This document shows positions 53,796-63,298 of a DNA stretch of 64,000 nt, piece by piece. The DNA comes from Opitutales bacterium (GTDB lineage: Bacteria > Verrucomicrobiota > Verrucomicrobiia > Opitutales > Seribacteraceae). Made by a program: the position numbers and the translations under genes. The notes under the pieces were generated by a model that was given only the letters and a program-made list of their open reading frames with translations, was not told where the DNA came from and did no database searches. Position 1 is the first letter of the stretch. Each line of letters begins with the position of its first letter. The stretch covers positions 1 through 64,000 of the forward strand of contig JAOFTV010000001.1 in assembly GCA_028045305.1 (NCBI GenBank). The letters are read 5' to 3'.

Positions 53796-54827
53796 GTGAG
53801 TCTTAGCCTAAAAGTTGCCGAACTAATCAAGATGCTCCCCGATGCCCAGCTATCGGGACATCTTGTACTTAAGGAATTTACAGGAATTGCCAACCTTCGT
53901 GATGCCCGGTCGGGCGATCTTTCATTTTTGGGAAATGCAAAATATAAAGGACAAGTTAAAGACTCACAAGCCAGCATATTGCTATTACCAAACGATTACG
54001 AAGGAAAACCAAAAGACGAGCAATTATTTTTTAGGATAAAAGATCCCTCTTGGGCATTGGCAAAAATATGTGAATCATTGGAGAGAAAATTATCTCCCTC
54101 CGTCGCCCCAGGTATCCATGAAACTGCATTTGTAGAGGAAAGTGCACAGATTGACTCCAGTGCAACTATTGGGGCATTTACCTATGTCGGGGCTAACTCT
54201 AGTGTCGGGTCAAATTGTAAAGTTAGTACCCATTGCCATATCGGTGCAGGCACTAGCGTTGGCGAGAGTAGTATTTTGCATCCAGGCGTGAAATTACTTA
54301 CTCGTTGTGTGGTTGGTAAGCGAGTTATTTTAAATGCTGGGGTTGTAGTTGGCTCTGATGGTTATGGCTTTGATCAAAGCGAAGGTATGCATCATAAAAT
54401 TCCACACCTTGGGAAAGTCCTTATCGAGGACGATGTAGAAATTGGGGCCAATACTTGTCTTGATCGTGCCAGATTTGAAGAAACTAAGATTGGTAAAGGC
54501 ACAAAAGTGGACAATCTAGTACAGATTGGTCATAATGTAAAAATTGGAAAAAATTGTCTGATCGTGGCTCAAGTTGGCATAAGTGGTAGTGTGGAGATGG
54601 AAGATGAAGTAATTGTTGGTGGACAAGCTGGATTTGCAGGCCATTTAACTGTTGGAAAAGGAGCCAAAATTGCTGGACAAGCCGGAATAACCAAAGATGT
54701 TGAACCGGGTGCATTTCTTAAAGGCAATCCTGCACTACCCTTTCATTTGGCTCAAAGAATTTCTGTATTGCAAAGAAAATTACCAGATCTTTTCAATAGG
54801 TTTGCCCAAGAAAAAACCAAAGATTAA
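53796..54827 (+). CDS. lpxD: UDP-3-O-acylglucosamine N-acyltransferase
   Basis: Third step of lipid A synthesis, adding the amide-linked acyl chain, 343 aa from a GTG start. An N-terminal uridine-binding domain ([15 protein letters not shown]) precedes the hexapeptide left-handed beta helix. [11 protein letters not shown] and the catalytic-His region [11 protein letters not shown] lie in it. The C-terminal helix completes the trimer fold. It indicates an LPS-bearing outer membrane. Confidence 0.96.
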   Translation: MSLSLKVAELIKMLPDAQLSGHLVLKEFTGIANLRDARSGDLSFLGNAKYKGQVKDSQASILLLPNDYEGKPKDEQLFFRIKDPSWALAKICESLERKLSPSVAPGIHETAFVEESAQIDSSATIGAFTYVGANSSVGSNCKVSTHCHIGAGTSVGESSILHPGVKLLTRCVVGKRVILNAGVVVGSDGYGFDQSEGMHHKIPHLGKVLIEDDVEIGANTCLDRARFEETKIGKGTKVDNLVQIGHNVKIGKNCLIVAQVGISGSVEMEDEVIVGGQAGFAGHLTVGKGAKIAGQAGITKDVEPGAFLKGNPALPFHLAQRISVLQRKLPDLFNRFAQEKTKD

Positions 54828-54835
54828 AAAAAGGA

Positions 54836-55786
54836 ATGCGTAACGGAACCAATCTTAAAATCTTTAGCGGGAACTCTAACCTTCCTTTGGCAAAAGAAAT
54901 TTGTGCCTATCTTAAAATGGAAGTTGGAGATGCTCTGGTCACTTCTTTCCCCGATAGCGAAAGTTTCGTTAGATATAACGAGAATATAAGAGGAATGGAT
55001 GTTTTCCTTTTGCAGTCGACGAACTCTCCAGCCAACCACAATATCATGGAACTATTGATCATGGTTGATGCCGCAAGGCGTGCATCAGCAGCGAGAATTT
55101 CTGTGGTTATTCCTTTTTTTGGATATGCTCGGCAAGACCGCAAGGATCAACCTCGTGTTCCAATCACTTCAAAGCTTATCGCCAATCTTTTAGTTGCTGC
55201 GGGAGCTAGTAGAGTGCTTACCATGGATTTGCATGCTCAGCAAATCCAAGGATTTTTTGATATTCCTGTAGATCACTTATATGCGTCCCCCGTATTTTTT
55301 GATTACATGCGGAACTTAAATACTGAAAACATGACTATATTTACTCCTGATGTTGGGGGTATGAAAATGGCAAATGCTTATGCTGAAGTTTTGGGATGTC
55401 CCTTGGGTTTCGTAGCAAAGAGAAGAACGGGAGCAAGTACGGTGGAGGCGACTAATTTAGTGGGAGATGTTGAAGGTAGAGAGGTATTGATCATAGATGA
55501 CATGACCGAGACTGCCGGAACACTTACCGCAGCAGCAAAACTACTTAAGGAGCGTGGAGCCAAGCGAGTATCTGCTGTTATTAGCCATTGTGTATTAAAT
55601 GATACCGGAAAAGAACGATTGCAGCAAGGTTACCTGGATGAATTGGTTACAACCAACTCCGTTAATATGGATGTTAATGGATTGCCTATCACTCAATTAA
55701 GTGTTGCCCCATTGTTAGGTGAGGCAATCCATAGAACTCATACAGATAGTAGTATTTCTAGTTTATTTGAAATAAAGGGATTCTAA
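54836..55786 (+). CDS. prs: Ribose-phosphate pyrophosphokinase
   Basis: Makes PRPP from ribose 5-phosphate and ATP, supplying purine, pyrimidine and histidine synthesis, 316 aa. Motifs: FSGNSNLPLAKEI at the N-terminus, PFFGYARQDRKDQPR (ATP site), TMDLHAQQIQGFFDIPVDHL and the PRPP loop VLIIDDMTETAGTL. It starts 8 nt after lpxD. hisD, pyrE and guaA, which use PRPP or its products, are also in the window. Confidence 0.97.
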   Translation: MRNGTNLKIFSGNSNLPLAKEICAYLKMEVGDALVTSFPDSESFVRYNENIRGMDVFLLQSTNSPANHNIMELLIMVDAARRASAARISVVIPFFGYARQDRKDQPRVPITSKLIANLLVAAGASRVLTMDLHAQQIQGFFDIPVDHLYASPVFFDYMRNLNTENMTIFTPDVGGMKMANAYAEVLGCPLGFVAKRRTGASTVEATNLVGDVEGREVLIIDDMTETAGTLTAAAKLLKERGAKRVSAVISHCVLNDTGKERLQQGYLDELVTTNSVNMDVNGLPITQLSVAPLLGEAIHRTHTDSSISSLFEIKGF

Positions 55787-55863
55787 ACTTCAAGGGCTGG
55801 ATCAAGAGAGCTAAAGACAAAAACTGTCTCTTATGTCGCTTTATTTCCTGAACCTACAAATTT

Positions 55864-57261
55864 ATGAATATTGTTTCTAGAATATTTCGATGGTTACTTA
55901 TTTTTCTTGCATGTTTAAATGCGTTGGGGCAATCAAGCGGGTTTTCTCTCAAAGTGGATGATGCAGAACTTGATCGTTTGGTAGAAAGTCCTATCCAAAG
56001 TTATTCCGCGATTCTTGGCCGATCCACCCCTGCTGTAGTAGCCGTAACCACTCAACAAGTGGTTAAAAGGTTATATCCTGGTGGAGGTAACCCAATTGAA
56101 GAGTGGCTAAGGCGCTATTATGGTCTGCCTCGAATGAATCAGCCTAGAATTGAAGAGGAAAAAGTGCCTGCGGGTATTGGATCTGGTGTCATTGTCTCTC
56201 CGCAAGGACATGTGGTTACGAATGCACATGTTATCACGGATCCACAAACTGGAGAACTAATGGAGGAGGTTGTAGTTCAGTTGAATGGGCCAATGGAGTA
56301 TCCTGCAGAGATAATTGGCTATGATCACTCGACCGATATTGCTGTTTTAAAGATAAATGCGGACGAAGAACTCCCTTTTGCTACGCTCACAAATAGTGAT
56401 CAGTTAAAAGTAGGAGATATCGTTTTTGCGGTAGGTAATCCTCTTGGCATCGGGATGACCGTGACGATGGGTATCGTGTCTGCTACCCGAAAATCAGAAT
56501 TAGGAATTCTACGACAAGAAGGTGCATACGAAAACTTCATTCAAACAGATGCATCAATAAACCGCGGAAATTCTGGGGGTGCCCTCCTAGATGCTAAAGG
56601 AAGATTGGTTGGCATTAACACAGCGATTATTTCACAAACAGGTGCCAACATTGGAATAGGTCTGGCAATTCCCGTTAATATGGTTCGTCGGGCACTAACA
56701 GACTATTTGGAGGAAGGTAAGATTCGTCGAGGTTTCTTGGGAGTTTCTCTTGAACCAGATTCAAATGACAACTCAGCGGTTGTTGGTAGCGTGGTGCCTG
56801 GAAGCGCGGCGGAAAAAGCGGGCTTTATGCCTGATGATAAGATTATCAAAGTAGGTGAGAAACCAGTTTATTCAGTTAACCAAGCTAGGGTGGCAATTTC
56901 GCAATCTTTGCCGGGTTCCCAAATTTCTATCGAAGTAATTCGTAACGGTACTTCCCAAATGCTCTCGGTTATCTTGGACTCCATGTCAGAGGATCGTGCA
57001 CCTATTCCAGGAATTGAACTATCAACCCTTACTCCTCAAAACCGAGAAAATTATAAAATACCTCTTTCTGTTCGAGGCGTCCTTGTTACTGAATCTACTG
57101 GAGAGTCTGAAACTTTTAAAAAGGGTGTTGTCCTAGTTGAAATTAATGGTTCTCAAATTCAACAAGTTGGTGATGTCGCGGAAAATCTTTATTCGGGGAT
57201 TAACCGGTTTTATGTTTGGTACCGTGGCAAGTATAGATTTCTTGCATATCGAACTCCATAA
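55864..57261 (+). CDS. DegP/HtrA-like serine protease
   Basis: Periplasmic quality-control protease, 465 aa. A signal peptide (IFRWLLIFLACLNALGQ) is followed by a trypsin-like domain with triad His in VVTNAHVI, Asp in HSTDIAVLKI and Ser in INRGNSGGALLD. One clear PDZ domain (GFLGVSLEPDSN... PGSAAEKAGFMPDDKI) follows. The C-terminal ~90 residues resemble a second, divergent PDZ. It ends 21 nt from the convergent pyrE. Confidence 0.93.
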   Translation: MNIVSRIFRWLLIFLACLNALGQSSGFSLKVDDAELDRLVESPIQSYSAILGRSTPAVVAVTTQQVVKRLYPGGGNPIEEWLRRYYGLPRMNQPRIEEEKVPAGIGSGVIVSPQGHVVTNAHVITDPQTGELMEEVVVQLNGPMEYPAEIIGYDHSTDIAVLKINADEELPFATLTNSDQLKVGDIVFAVGNPLGIGMTVTMGIVSATRKSELGILRQEGAYENFIQTDASINRGNSGGALLDAKGRLVGINTAIISQTGANIGIGLAIPVNMVRRALTDYLEEGKIRRGFLGVSLEPDSNDNSAVVGSVVPGSAAEKAGFMPDDKIIKVGEKPVYSVNQARVAISQSLPGSQISIEVIRNGTSQMLSVILDSMSEDRAPIPGIELSTLTPQNRENYKIPLSVRGVLVTESTGESETFKKGVVLVEINGSQIQQVGDVAENLYSGINRFYVWYRGKYRFLAYRTP

Positions 57262-57282
57262 TATGCGTAAGATTGTAATACT

Positions 57283-57852
57283 TTAGCTCCCTGGTTTTGT
57301 AGCAGGTATATTTTGTAAATGTTCAGGGAGATGATCGGCTGAATAAGTTGGAAAGTTCATTTTTAATAGAGAAGTGAAAGGAACACCAAAATCGACAGAT
57401 TCGACGCTACGATCAACTAAGCTTACTGCACCTAAAAAATCGCAAGGGTAATGTTTAATTATAGAGATCGCTTCTTGCACGCGCCCCCCTTTAGTAACAA
57501 CATCTTCTACCAGAAGAACTCTGTCTGTGGAATTGATTAAGAAGTTTCTTCTCAATGCGAGTTTATCATCCACTTTTTCTAAAAAAATAAAGCGAGATCC
57601 AAGCTGCCTCGCCACTTCTTGACCTAGAACCAGACCGCCCATGGCAGGTGCAATTATCAAATCAACATTCTTTGATGGAATCTTTTCGATCATAAGTTCA
57701 GCAAGTCTTTGAACTTTACCTAAATGTTGGCAAACTTGAGCACATTGGAAAAAATACTCACTCCTTAGTCCTGACCTTAAAATGAAATGCCCTTTGAGCA
57801 AAGCTTGAGTGTCTTCAAAAATAGAAATAACTTCTTGGTCTGATTTATTCAT
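57283..57852 (-). CDS. pyrE: Orotate phosphoribosyltransferase
   Basis: Forms OMP from orotate and PRPP in pyrimidine synthesis, 189 aa. The PRPP-binding loop VLLVEDVVTKGGRV, GHFILRSGLRSEYFFQC at the N-terminus and the IAPAMGGLVLGQEVA segment are typical. It is monocistronic and convergent with the HtrA gene. Confidence 0.92.
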   Translation of the reverse strand: MNKSDQEVISIFEDTQALLKGHFILRSGLRSEYFFQCAQVCQHLGKVQRLAELMIEKIPSKNVDLIIAPAMGGLVLGQEVARQLGSRFIFLEKVDDKLALRRNFLINSTDRVLLVEDVVTKGGRVQEAISIIKHYPCDFLGAVSLVDRSVESVDFGVPFTSLLKMNFPTYSADHLPEHLQNIPATKPGS

Positions 57853-58027
57853 AAATAAGCATTACCCAAAAACAAGGTAATCATGGAAGCAAACCAAATA
57901 GCTCTTTAATGCTAGCTTTCTTGCACCTTTCTTGATCCTTACCTCTACGGAAGCACACTACATAAATGAGATAGACAATATGATTAAGATGAATTTGCAG
58001 TTCTCGGATTAGTAATTATTGTTTTAT

Positions 58028-58303
58028 ATGATGATAAATTGGTCTAAAGAATTGTGGTTTGCTTTACTTTTCACTTCCGTTGGTTTTACGGTTTGGCCAT
58101 TGATGGTCTACTATCTAGGCATCGCACTAGGTGTAGAGTTTTTCTTGATAACCCCCCTAAGAACTTGGGCCGAGAAGTTGGTCTATGGACCACTAGCAGA
58201 ATTCAACCTGCTGTTTGGGCGTAGTTTGTTGCTTCTTTTCTTTCCTTATCTATTTTTTAATTTCTTAAGGCTGATAATCAAAAAAGCGGGTAAACTGAAG
58301 TAA
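58028..58303 (+). CDS. Small membrane protein, hypothetical
   Basis: About 91 aa from the ATG at 58028 (an in-frame TTG lies at 58019). Three hydrophobic stretches: LWFALLFTSVGFTVWPLM, LGIALGVEFFLITPL and SLLLLFFPYLFFNFLRLII, with a basic end. No family recognised. It ends 17 nt from the convergent ABC exporter gene. Confidence 0.6.
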   Translation: MMINWSKELWFALLFTSVGFTVWPLMVYYLGIALGVEFFLITPLRTWAEKLVYGPLAEFNLLFGRSLLLLFFPYLFFNFLRLIIKKAGKLK

Positions 58304-58319
58304 GTGAATTTAGAAACGC

Positions 58320-60089
58320 TTAGACTAGTGCTTCCTGCAAGTTGCAGTAGTTTGCATAGGCACCTCCACGCATTATTAATTCTTGGTGTGTGCCTTTTTC
58401 CAAAATTTGACCTTTTTCTAAGAAAATAATCACATCAGCTTCTCGTATAGTACTCAACCGATGGGCAATAATGAGTGTAGTTTTATCTTTAATTAAATCA
58501 TGCAATGCTTCCTGAATCTGTTTTTCGGTATCAACATCTACGCTTGATGTAGCCTCGTCAAGGATCAGGATTGGGGAGGATTTTAGCATTGCACGAGCTA
58601 GTGTGAGCCTTTGCTTTTCACCCATGCTCAATCTTATTCCTCTTTCACCAATCAAGGTATTTATTCCATCAGGTAAGTTCTTAACAAATTTCCACGCATG
58701 TGCCGACTCAAGGGCATCTTGCAATTCAACATCACTTGCTTTTTCGGATGCTAAGAGCAGGTTTTCCTTAACAGATAAGTCGAAGAGGAACGGATCCTGT
58801 GAAACTAGTCCTATATTACCTCTCAAATCTTTCAAAGGAATGTCATTCACATTCTCTCCACCAATACAAACAGAACCTTTCCCCACATCATAATATCGAA
58901 GTAATAAATTGGCGATTGTACTTTTGCCGGCACCAGTCGGTCCAACTAGCGCAGTGGTTGAGCCATGTGCTAAGGTAAAGGATAAGTTTTTGACCACGGG
59001 GCTTCTTTCAGCGTAAGAAAAGCTTACTTTGGTAAATTTAACTTCATGATTATCAAGTGGGAAAGAAACTGGACTTTTAGGATCTTCTACTTCGATGGGT
59101 GCATCCAAAATTTCAAATACTCTTTCGCCGGAGGCTTTTCCAGCAGCGATTAGATTATTAATTCCAACAAGTTGCCGAACAGGTTCATAGAACATGTTGG
59201 CATAGAGGAGGAATGCAAAAAATTGGCCCGTCGAGAAATTGGGGTCAGTTTCAAGCAAATAAGCTCCCATTCCTACTACTCCTAAAATGCCTAAAGATGA
59301 AGTAAAATTGGCTCCTGGACCCTGAATAGACCAACGATACATTGCCCGTAGAGAAACGATTTGGAGTTCCCGAGCAATCTTGGCAAATCTCTTCCGCTCT
59401 CGAACCATAAGTGCGAATGACTGAATTAAGCGATTACCTTGAATATCTTCAACTAATAGTGAATTAAGTTCCCCTGTTTTATCTCGAACGGCACGCCAAT
59501 TCTTTTTGGATACATGTGCGTACCGATAAGCCATCCATCCTAATGCCGGGATAGGCATAAATACAATTACGGCAAGTCTTGGTTCCTGCCAAAACATCAT
59601 TGTAGATACGCCAAGCAGGGTTAAAACAGCAATAACCCCTTGCTCAGTACCGTCTAAAATAGCTCGCTCTACATTTTGTACATCCTCTAAAACCCGAGAA
59701 GAAATATCCCCGCTCTTACGCCGGTCATAAAAATTGAGTGGTAAACGGAGTAATTTATCATGCAAATCCTGCCTTAAGCGGTAAATCACTTTTTGTTCGA
59801 GCCTATTATTGATACGAATTCTAAAGCAGTTTAAGATTTCTTTTACTAAGAAGATGCCAGCGATAAAAAAAATGCCATTTTTGAGTAGTTGACCGTTTCC
59901 AATTCCTTGAGAAAAGACATCGTCCAAAACCTTTTGGATTACAGAAGGTGCTAATACCGAAAGTATAGTCATAAGGCAGGCAAGCGTAAGCGTTCCCCCG
60001 AAAAGGAATTTATGACAAAAAATGTAAGCACTTACCCTGGAAATAACCTTAGTCTTTTTGGTTTGGCACATATCATTAAATGAAAACAA
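58320..60089 (-). CDS. ABC exporter, MsbA/lipid A-type fused permease-ATPase
   Basis: Homodimeric type-IV ABC exporter, 589 aa. Six membrane helices occupy residues ~25-320. The ATPase has Walker A GPTGAGKSTIA, Q-loop SQDPFLFDLS, signature LSMGEKQRLTLARA (Met and Glu replace the usual Gly-Gly of LSGGQ), Walker B ILILDEATSSVD and the H-loop His in IIAHRLST. MsbA-like lipid flipping is plausible in an LPS producer, but the substrate is inferred. Confidence 0.93.
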   Translation of the reverse strand: MFSFNDMCQTKKTKVISRVSAYIFCHKFLFGGTLTLACLMTILSVLAPSVIQKVLDDVFSQGIGNGQLLKNGIFFIAGIFLVKEILNCFRIRINNRLEQKVIYRLRQDLHDKLLRLPLNFYDRRKSGDISSRVLEDVQNVERAILDGTEQGVIAVLTLLGVSTMMFWQEPRLAVIVFMPIPALGWMAYRYAHVSKKNWRAVRDKTGELNSLLVEDIQGNRLIQSFALMVRERKRFAKIARELQIVSLRAMYRWSIQGPGANFTSSLGILGVVGMGAYLLETDPNFSTGQFFAFLLYANMFYEPVRQLVGINNLIAAGKASGERVFEILDAPIEVEDPKSPVSFPLDNHEVKFTKVSFSYAERSPVVKNLSFTLAHGSTTALVGPTGAGKSTIANLLLRYYDVGKGSVCIGGENVNDIPLKDLRGNIGLVSQDPFLFDLSVKENLLLASEKASDVELQDALESAHAWKFVKNLPDGINTLIGERGIRLSMGEKQRLTLARAMLKSSPILILDEATSSVDVDTEKQIQEALHDLIKDKTTLIIAHRLSTIREADVIIFLEKGQILEKGTHQELIMRGGAYANYCNLQEALV

Positions 60090-60122
60090 TCAGGAAATAA
60101 CAATTTAACCCATTTTACAAAC

Positions 60123-60575
60123 TTGGACTCAAAAATCATTCATGGACCTACAGGCGCTACCCTGCTTGACCTTCCCTCTCCTTATGAGGCTCATTCTTCG
60201 GGACTGCTACATCTTCCAAGATTTTTAGAAAAAATAAAGAAGCATTTGGCTGGTAACTTGCCGAAAACATACCAACGAAATTTTACCAAAGGCTTCGATG
60301 GTTTTCTATGCCTACATCTTGGGATTGAACCTCAACAGGTTATAGATTGCGTAAAATGTGCGAATAATGAAAAGGAGTTGAGCAAAGCATTGGCAGAACT
60401 GTTACCAAAAGACCTGCGGGTTCATCAGTGGAATCGTCGACTTGTACAAATTGGCATGTCCGATATGGCTTTGGAAAAGCTACAAGAAATCAAACAAGAT
60501 TTGGGGGCATCCAATCGCGATGACTTACGCAACTTTGCGGATGTAATTGATTTTGATGAACAAAAAATTTCTTAA
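60123..60575 (+). CDS. DUF5069 family protein
   Basis: 150 aa from a TTG at 60123. LPSPYEAHSSGLLHLPRFLEK at the start is given here in outline; GFDGFLCLHLGI and the ending around VHQWNRRLVQIGMSD are family features. The protein is soluble and all-helical by appearance; function is unknown. It sits alone between the convergent PP2C gene and the divergent ABC exporter. Confidence 0.8.
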   Translation: MDSKIIHGPTGATLLDLPSPYEAHSSGLLHLPRFLEKIKKHLAGNLPKTYQRNFTKGFDGFLCLHLGIEPQQVIDCVKCANNEKELSKALAELLPKDLRVHQWNRRLVQIGMSDMALEKLQEIKQDLGASNRDDLRNFADVIDFDEQKIS

Positions 60576-60590
60576 TAACTAGAAAAGATC

Positions 60591-62033
60591 TTAGACTCTC
60601 TTGACGGAAAGAAGGGTCAAATCATCGCGGTCAAGACTTTGCAGGCTAAATTTATTTAAATTCCTAATAATTTTTTGATTTAGTGATTGGGCTGTGTGCC
60701 CAGTATTTTGCAACAATTCATCCTTAAGACGAGCCAGCCCAAACTCTTCTTTTTCTTGGTTGGTAGCTTCAGTTACCCCATCGGTGAAAAGACAGAGTAA
60801 ATCACCAACTGAGAAATCGGTTACTTCATCCTTAATGAGCTCAGAAAATAAAGCCGGTTCAACCATGCCCAAGGCCATGCCATCACCTCTTAATTCCGTG
60901 ACGCTGTTTTTTTCAGTACTTCCTTTAACTAACATAGCAGGTTCGTGACCAGCACGTGAGTAGGTTATCTTGTCCGATCGGATGTCTAGAACGGCAAGAA
61001 ACAGAGTAATAAACATATCTTTGCGAATTCTCGGAAAAAGTTCTTCATTAAGGAGAACCAAGACTTCCGATGGAGACCGGTTTTTGTGAACTAAATGCTT
61101 GAGATGAGTTTGGCATAGAGCCATGAGGAGAGACGCAGGCACCCCTTTACCGGAAACATCCGCAACACAAAGGCAGTATTTATGGGCAGAAAGCTTGTAA
61201 AAGTCATAAAAGTCTCCACCCACCTGTGCCGAGGGAATGTATCTTGCATCGATTTCTAACCCTTTGATTGGCGGAAAGACCCGAGTTAAAAATAATTCCT
61301 GAACATCATGCGCGAGTCTGAGGTCGGCATCCAATCGGGTTTTTTCAAACCGAAGGTTCATTGCGTCTGAGTTTTTAATCGCCAAAGCAGCTTGTTCACC
61401 CAAAGAATTAATCATGGAAAAGTCAGTCTCCGAGAAGGGGAGTCCATTGGATGGATTTGCTACTGCTAGAACACCAAGGGTTAGGTCATCATGAACCAAA
61501 GGTGAAAAAACCATCGATCGGACTGATAAAGAAGCATCCTCATGCTTAATGATTCTAGGGTCTTCGATGGCATTAGGAACAAAAACAGGCTTTCCTGTCT
61601 TAGCTACTTGGCCAACTATACCCTCTTCAGATTCGAGAATTTCAGAATTTAAGACTTTCTCGATGAAGCGTGCTCGCGGAGTGCTTTTTTCATTAGAGCT
61701 AGCTTTAATGGAGCGTTGAGGAGGAAATAGTCCTTCAACTGCAACTCCTTTAAGTCTGCCATTTGGCAACTTTTCATAAATACAGGCACTCATGGCACCT
61801 GTTGTGATAACGGCGGTATGAACAATTCTTTGATAAAGCACTTTCCTTTCAACCCCTTCACCGATGGCTTCTGCCAAGTTGTGCATAAACTCAACTGCGA
61901 TTTTTTTCTCTTGGGTAAGTTGATTCTTTTGGTCCTGTAACTCCTTTCTGTTCTTGTACCATCGCCTTCGGGCCAGTGCCAATAAGCAAAGCCCCATGAC
62001 CAATCCAGAAAAAAACCAAAAAACAGGGTACAT
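60591..62033 (-). CDS. PP2C-type (RsbU-like) serine phosphatase with GAF domain
   Basis: Membrane-anchored signalling phosphatase, 480 aa. One N-terminal helix (FWFFSGLVMGLCLLALA), a short coiled coil, a GAF domain (about residues 55-215) and an SpoIIE/PP2C domain (from ~240) are visible. The phosphatase domain has GDFYDFYKL, CVADVSGKGVPASLLMAL and LFTDGVTEATNQ carrying the metal-binding Asp residues. A STAS gene lies 17 nt upstream on the same strand, its likely substrate. No anti-sigma kinase gene is adjacent. Confidence 0.94.
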   Translation of the reverse strand: MYPVFWFFSGLVMGLCLLALARRRWYKNRKELQDQKNQLTQEKKIAVEFMHNLAEAIGEGVERKVLYQRIVHTAVITTGAMSACIYEKLPNGRLKGVAVEGLFPPQRSIKASSNEKSTPRARFIEKVLNSEILESEEGIVGQVAKTGKPVFVPNAIEDPRIIKHEDASLSVRSMVFSPLVHDDLTLGVLAVANPSNGLPFSETDFSMINSLGEQAALAIKNSDAMNLRFEKTRLDADLRLAHDVQELFLTRVFPPIKGLEIDARYIPSAQVGGDFYDFYKLSAHKYCLCVADVSGKGVPASLLMALCQTHLKHLVHKNRSPSEVLVLLNEELFPRIRKDMFITLFLAVLDIRSDKITYSRAGHEPAMLVKGSTEKNSVTELRGDGMALGMVEPALFSELIKDEVTDFSVGDLLCLFTDGVTEATNQEKEEFGLARLKDELLQNTGHTAQSLNQKIIRNLNKFSLQSLDRDDLTLLSVKRV

Positions 62034-62050
62034 AATTTCTAGAAGTTTAA

Positions 62051-62545
62051 TTATTCCTCATTTTTTTGATCAAGATAACTAACGACATCCGAAAAAACCT
62101 TTCGATTTTTCTCATTCAGATTCATAAGGGCTTTGTGAGCTTTGTAAATGGTTTCGGACTTAGCATGCGATTGAGAAGAATTTGCAAGAGTTTCAAGCTG
62201 TATTTCATCCCTGACTTCCTCTGAACTTACTTCCGCGATCTGATGAATACCCAAGTTGCAAACGGTTTCTAAATTTCTCCCGCGTAAATTGAGCAGGGAT
62301 ATGCTTCCCCCATCCGCAGATTTTCGAATGCCTAAAGCCACGCCTACTAAAATCCCTAGAAAAGTGCTATCCATACTTGAGCAATTCTCAAAGTCGATGA
62401 TGTATCTTTTCTGGCCTTTTTTATTTTGTTCTTCAAAAAACCTTCTGAGAGGTTCGCAATTCAAGTAAGAAGCTTTGTTAAGTACCTTAATAAAAGCCCG
62501 ATCCGGAGTGACGTGAACTCGATAGCTAATGTCCACGGCAAGCAA
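62051..62545 (-). CDS. STAS-domain anti-anti-sigma-factor-like protein
   Basis: Partner-switching regulator, 164 aa. The STAS domain (1-105) contains the probable phosphoserine in CSSMDSTFLGILVGVA. A ~55-residue charged helical tail is unusual for the family. The start is a TTG at 62545 (or GTG at 62536). It overlaps nothing and sits 17 nt before the PP2C gene. It may be dephosphorylated by that phosphatase; the target sigma or anti-sigma is not in the window. Confidence 0.88.
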   Translation of the reverse strand: MLAVDISYRVHVTPDRAFIKVLNKASYLNCEPLRRFFEEQNKKGQKRYIIDFENCSSMDSTFLGILVGVALGIRKSADGGSISLLNLRGRNLETVCNLGIHQIAEVSSEEVRDEIQLETLANSSQSHAKSETIYKAHKALMNLNEKNRKVFSDVVSYLDQKNEE

Positions 62546-62558
62546 ATTTTAAAGTCTT

Positions 62559-62585
62559 AAAAATAGGCAGTTCACCAAATCTGCC
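62559..62585 (-). terminator. Hairpin with T-rich tail upstream of the STAS gene
   Basis: On the reverse strand GGCAG (62585-62581) and CTGCC (62570-62566) enclose a 10-nt loop and are followed by TATTTTT (62565-62559). This could terminate the peroxiredoxin transcript. It lies only 13 nt before the STAS start, so it may instead be a leader hairpin controlling STAS-PP2C expression. Confidence 0.45.
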
Positions 62586-62680
62586 TGGGCCGTGGATGAG
62601 AGAAAGCAAATCAAAATGGGGGTCTTTCCTTTAGAAACTTTATTTAAATCAATGAAAATAAAAGCCCTTGTGATGAAAAT

Positions 62681-63148
62681 CTAAAGGGCTTCTTTGATAA
62701 GGGAAAAGTCTGGAAGTTGTTTTGGGTCATCGGAAGACCAAGCAAAAGATATTGTTCCTTCTTTGGAAATAACGAAAGCAGACCGTTTAGAGACTCCCTG
62801 AAATCCAATGAAATCTTCATAGAGCACACCGTATTCCTCGGAAACTTTTTTGTTGAAGTCGCTGAGTAAGGGAAAATTTAAACCTTCTTTGATTGCCATA
62901 GCCTCTTGAGCAAATGGACTATCTACACTAATTCCATAAACTTTTGCATTCAAGTCCTCAAAGGCTTTAAGGTCATCCCTCACCGAGCATGCCTCTGCCA
63001 TACATACGCTAGTAAATGCAAATGGGAAAAAGAGTAAGACTACACTGGAATCTCCAAGGTGGTCACTAAGCGTTATGTCTTTAAGACCGTCTTCTCCTTT
63101 GGTCTTAAGAGTGAAGTTAGGTGCGGTTGTGCCAATTTCTAGGGTCAT
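62681..63148 (-). CDS. Peroxiredoxin, AhpC/TSA family
   Basis: Thiol peroxidase, 155 aa from the ATG at 63148 (MTLEIGTTAPNFTLKT); an upstream ATG at 63223 gives a 25-residue extension not typical of the family. The catalytic motif FPFAFTSVC (PxxxTxxC) carries the peroxidatic Cys. A second Cys follows five residues later in EACSVRDD, suggesting a possible atypical two-Cys mechanism. It belongs to the same reverse-strand group as the STAS and PP2C genes. Confidence 0.9.
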   Translation of the reverse strand: MTLEIGTTAPNFTLKTKGEDGLKDITLSDHLGDSSVVLLFFPFAFTSVCMAEACSVRDDLKAFEDLNAKVYGISVDSPFAQEAMAIKEGLNFPLLSDFNKKVSEEYGVLYEDFIGFQGVSKRSAFVISKEGTISFAWSSDDPKQLPDFSLIKEAL

Positions 63149-63298
63149 GTTTGTATCCTCGTTAGGGTTGAAATGTGAGTATAAATTGGTAATGGCAGGA
63201 AGGTAACTTGCAAGCTGAATCATATTTCAAATGAACTTCTCCCAACTATTCTTCGCTCGTACATCGTAACGAGTTAATGTAAGGAAGAAATTTTAAAC

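Noticed and set aside
55787-55863. Hairpin AGACA/TGTCT after prs
   Set aside because: A five-bp stem without a T-run is too weak to call a terminator.
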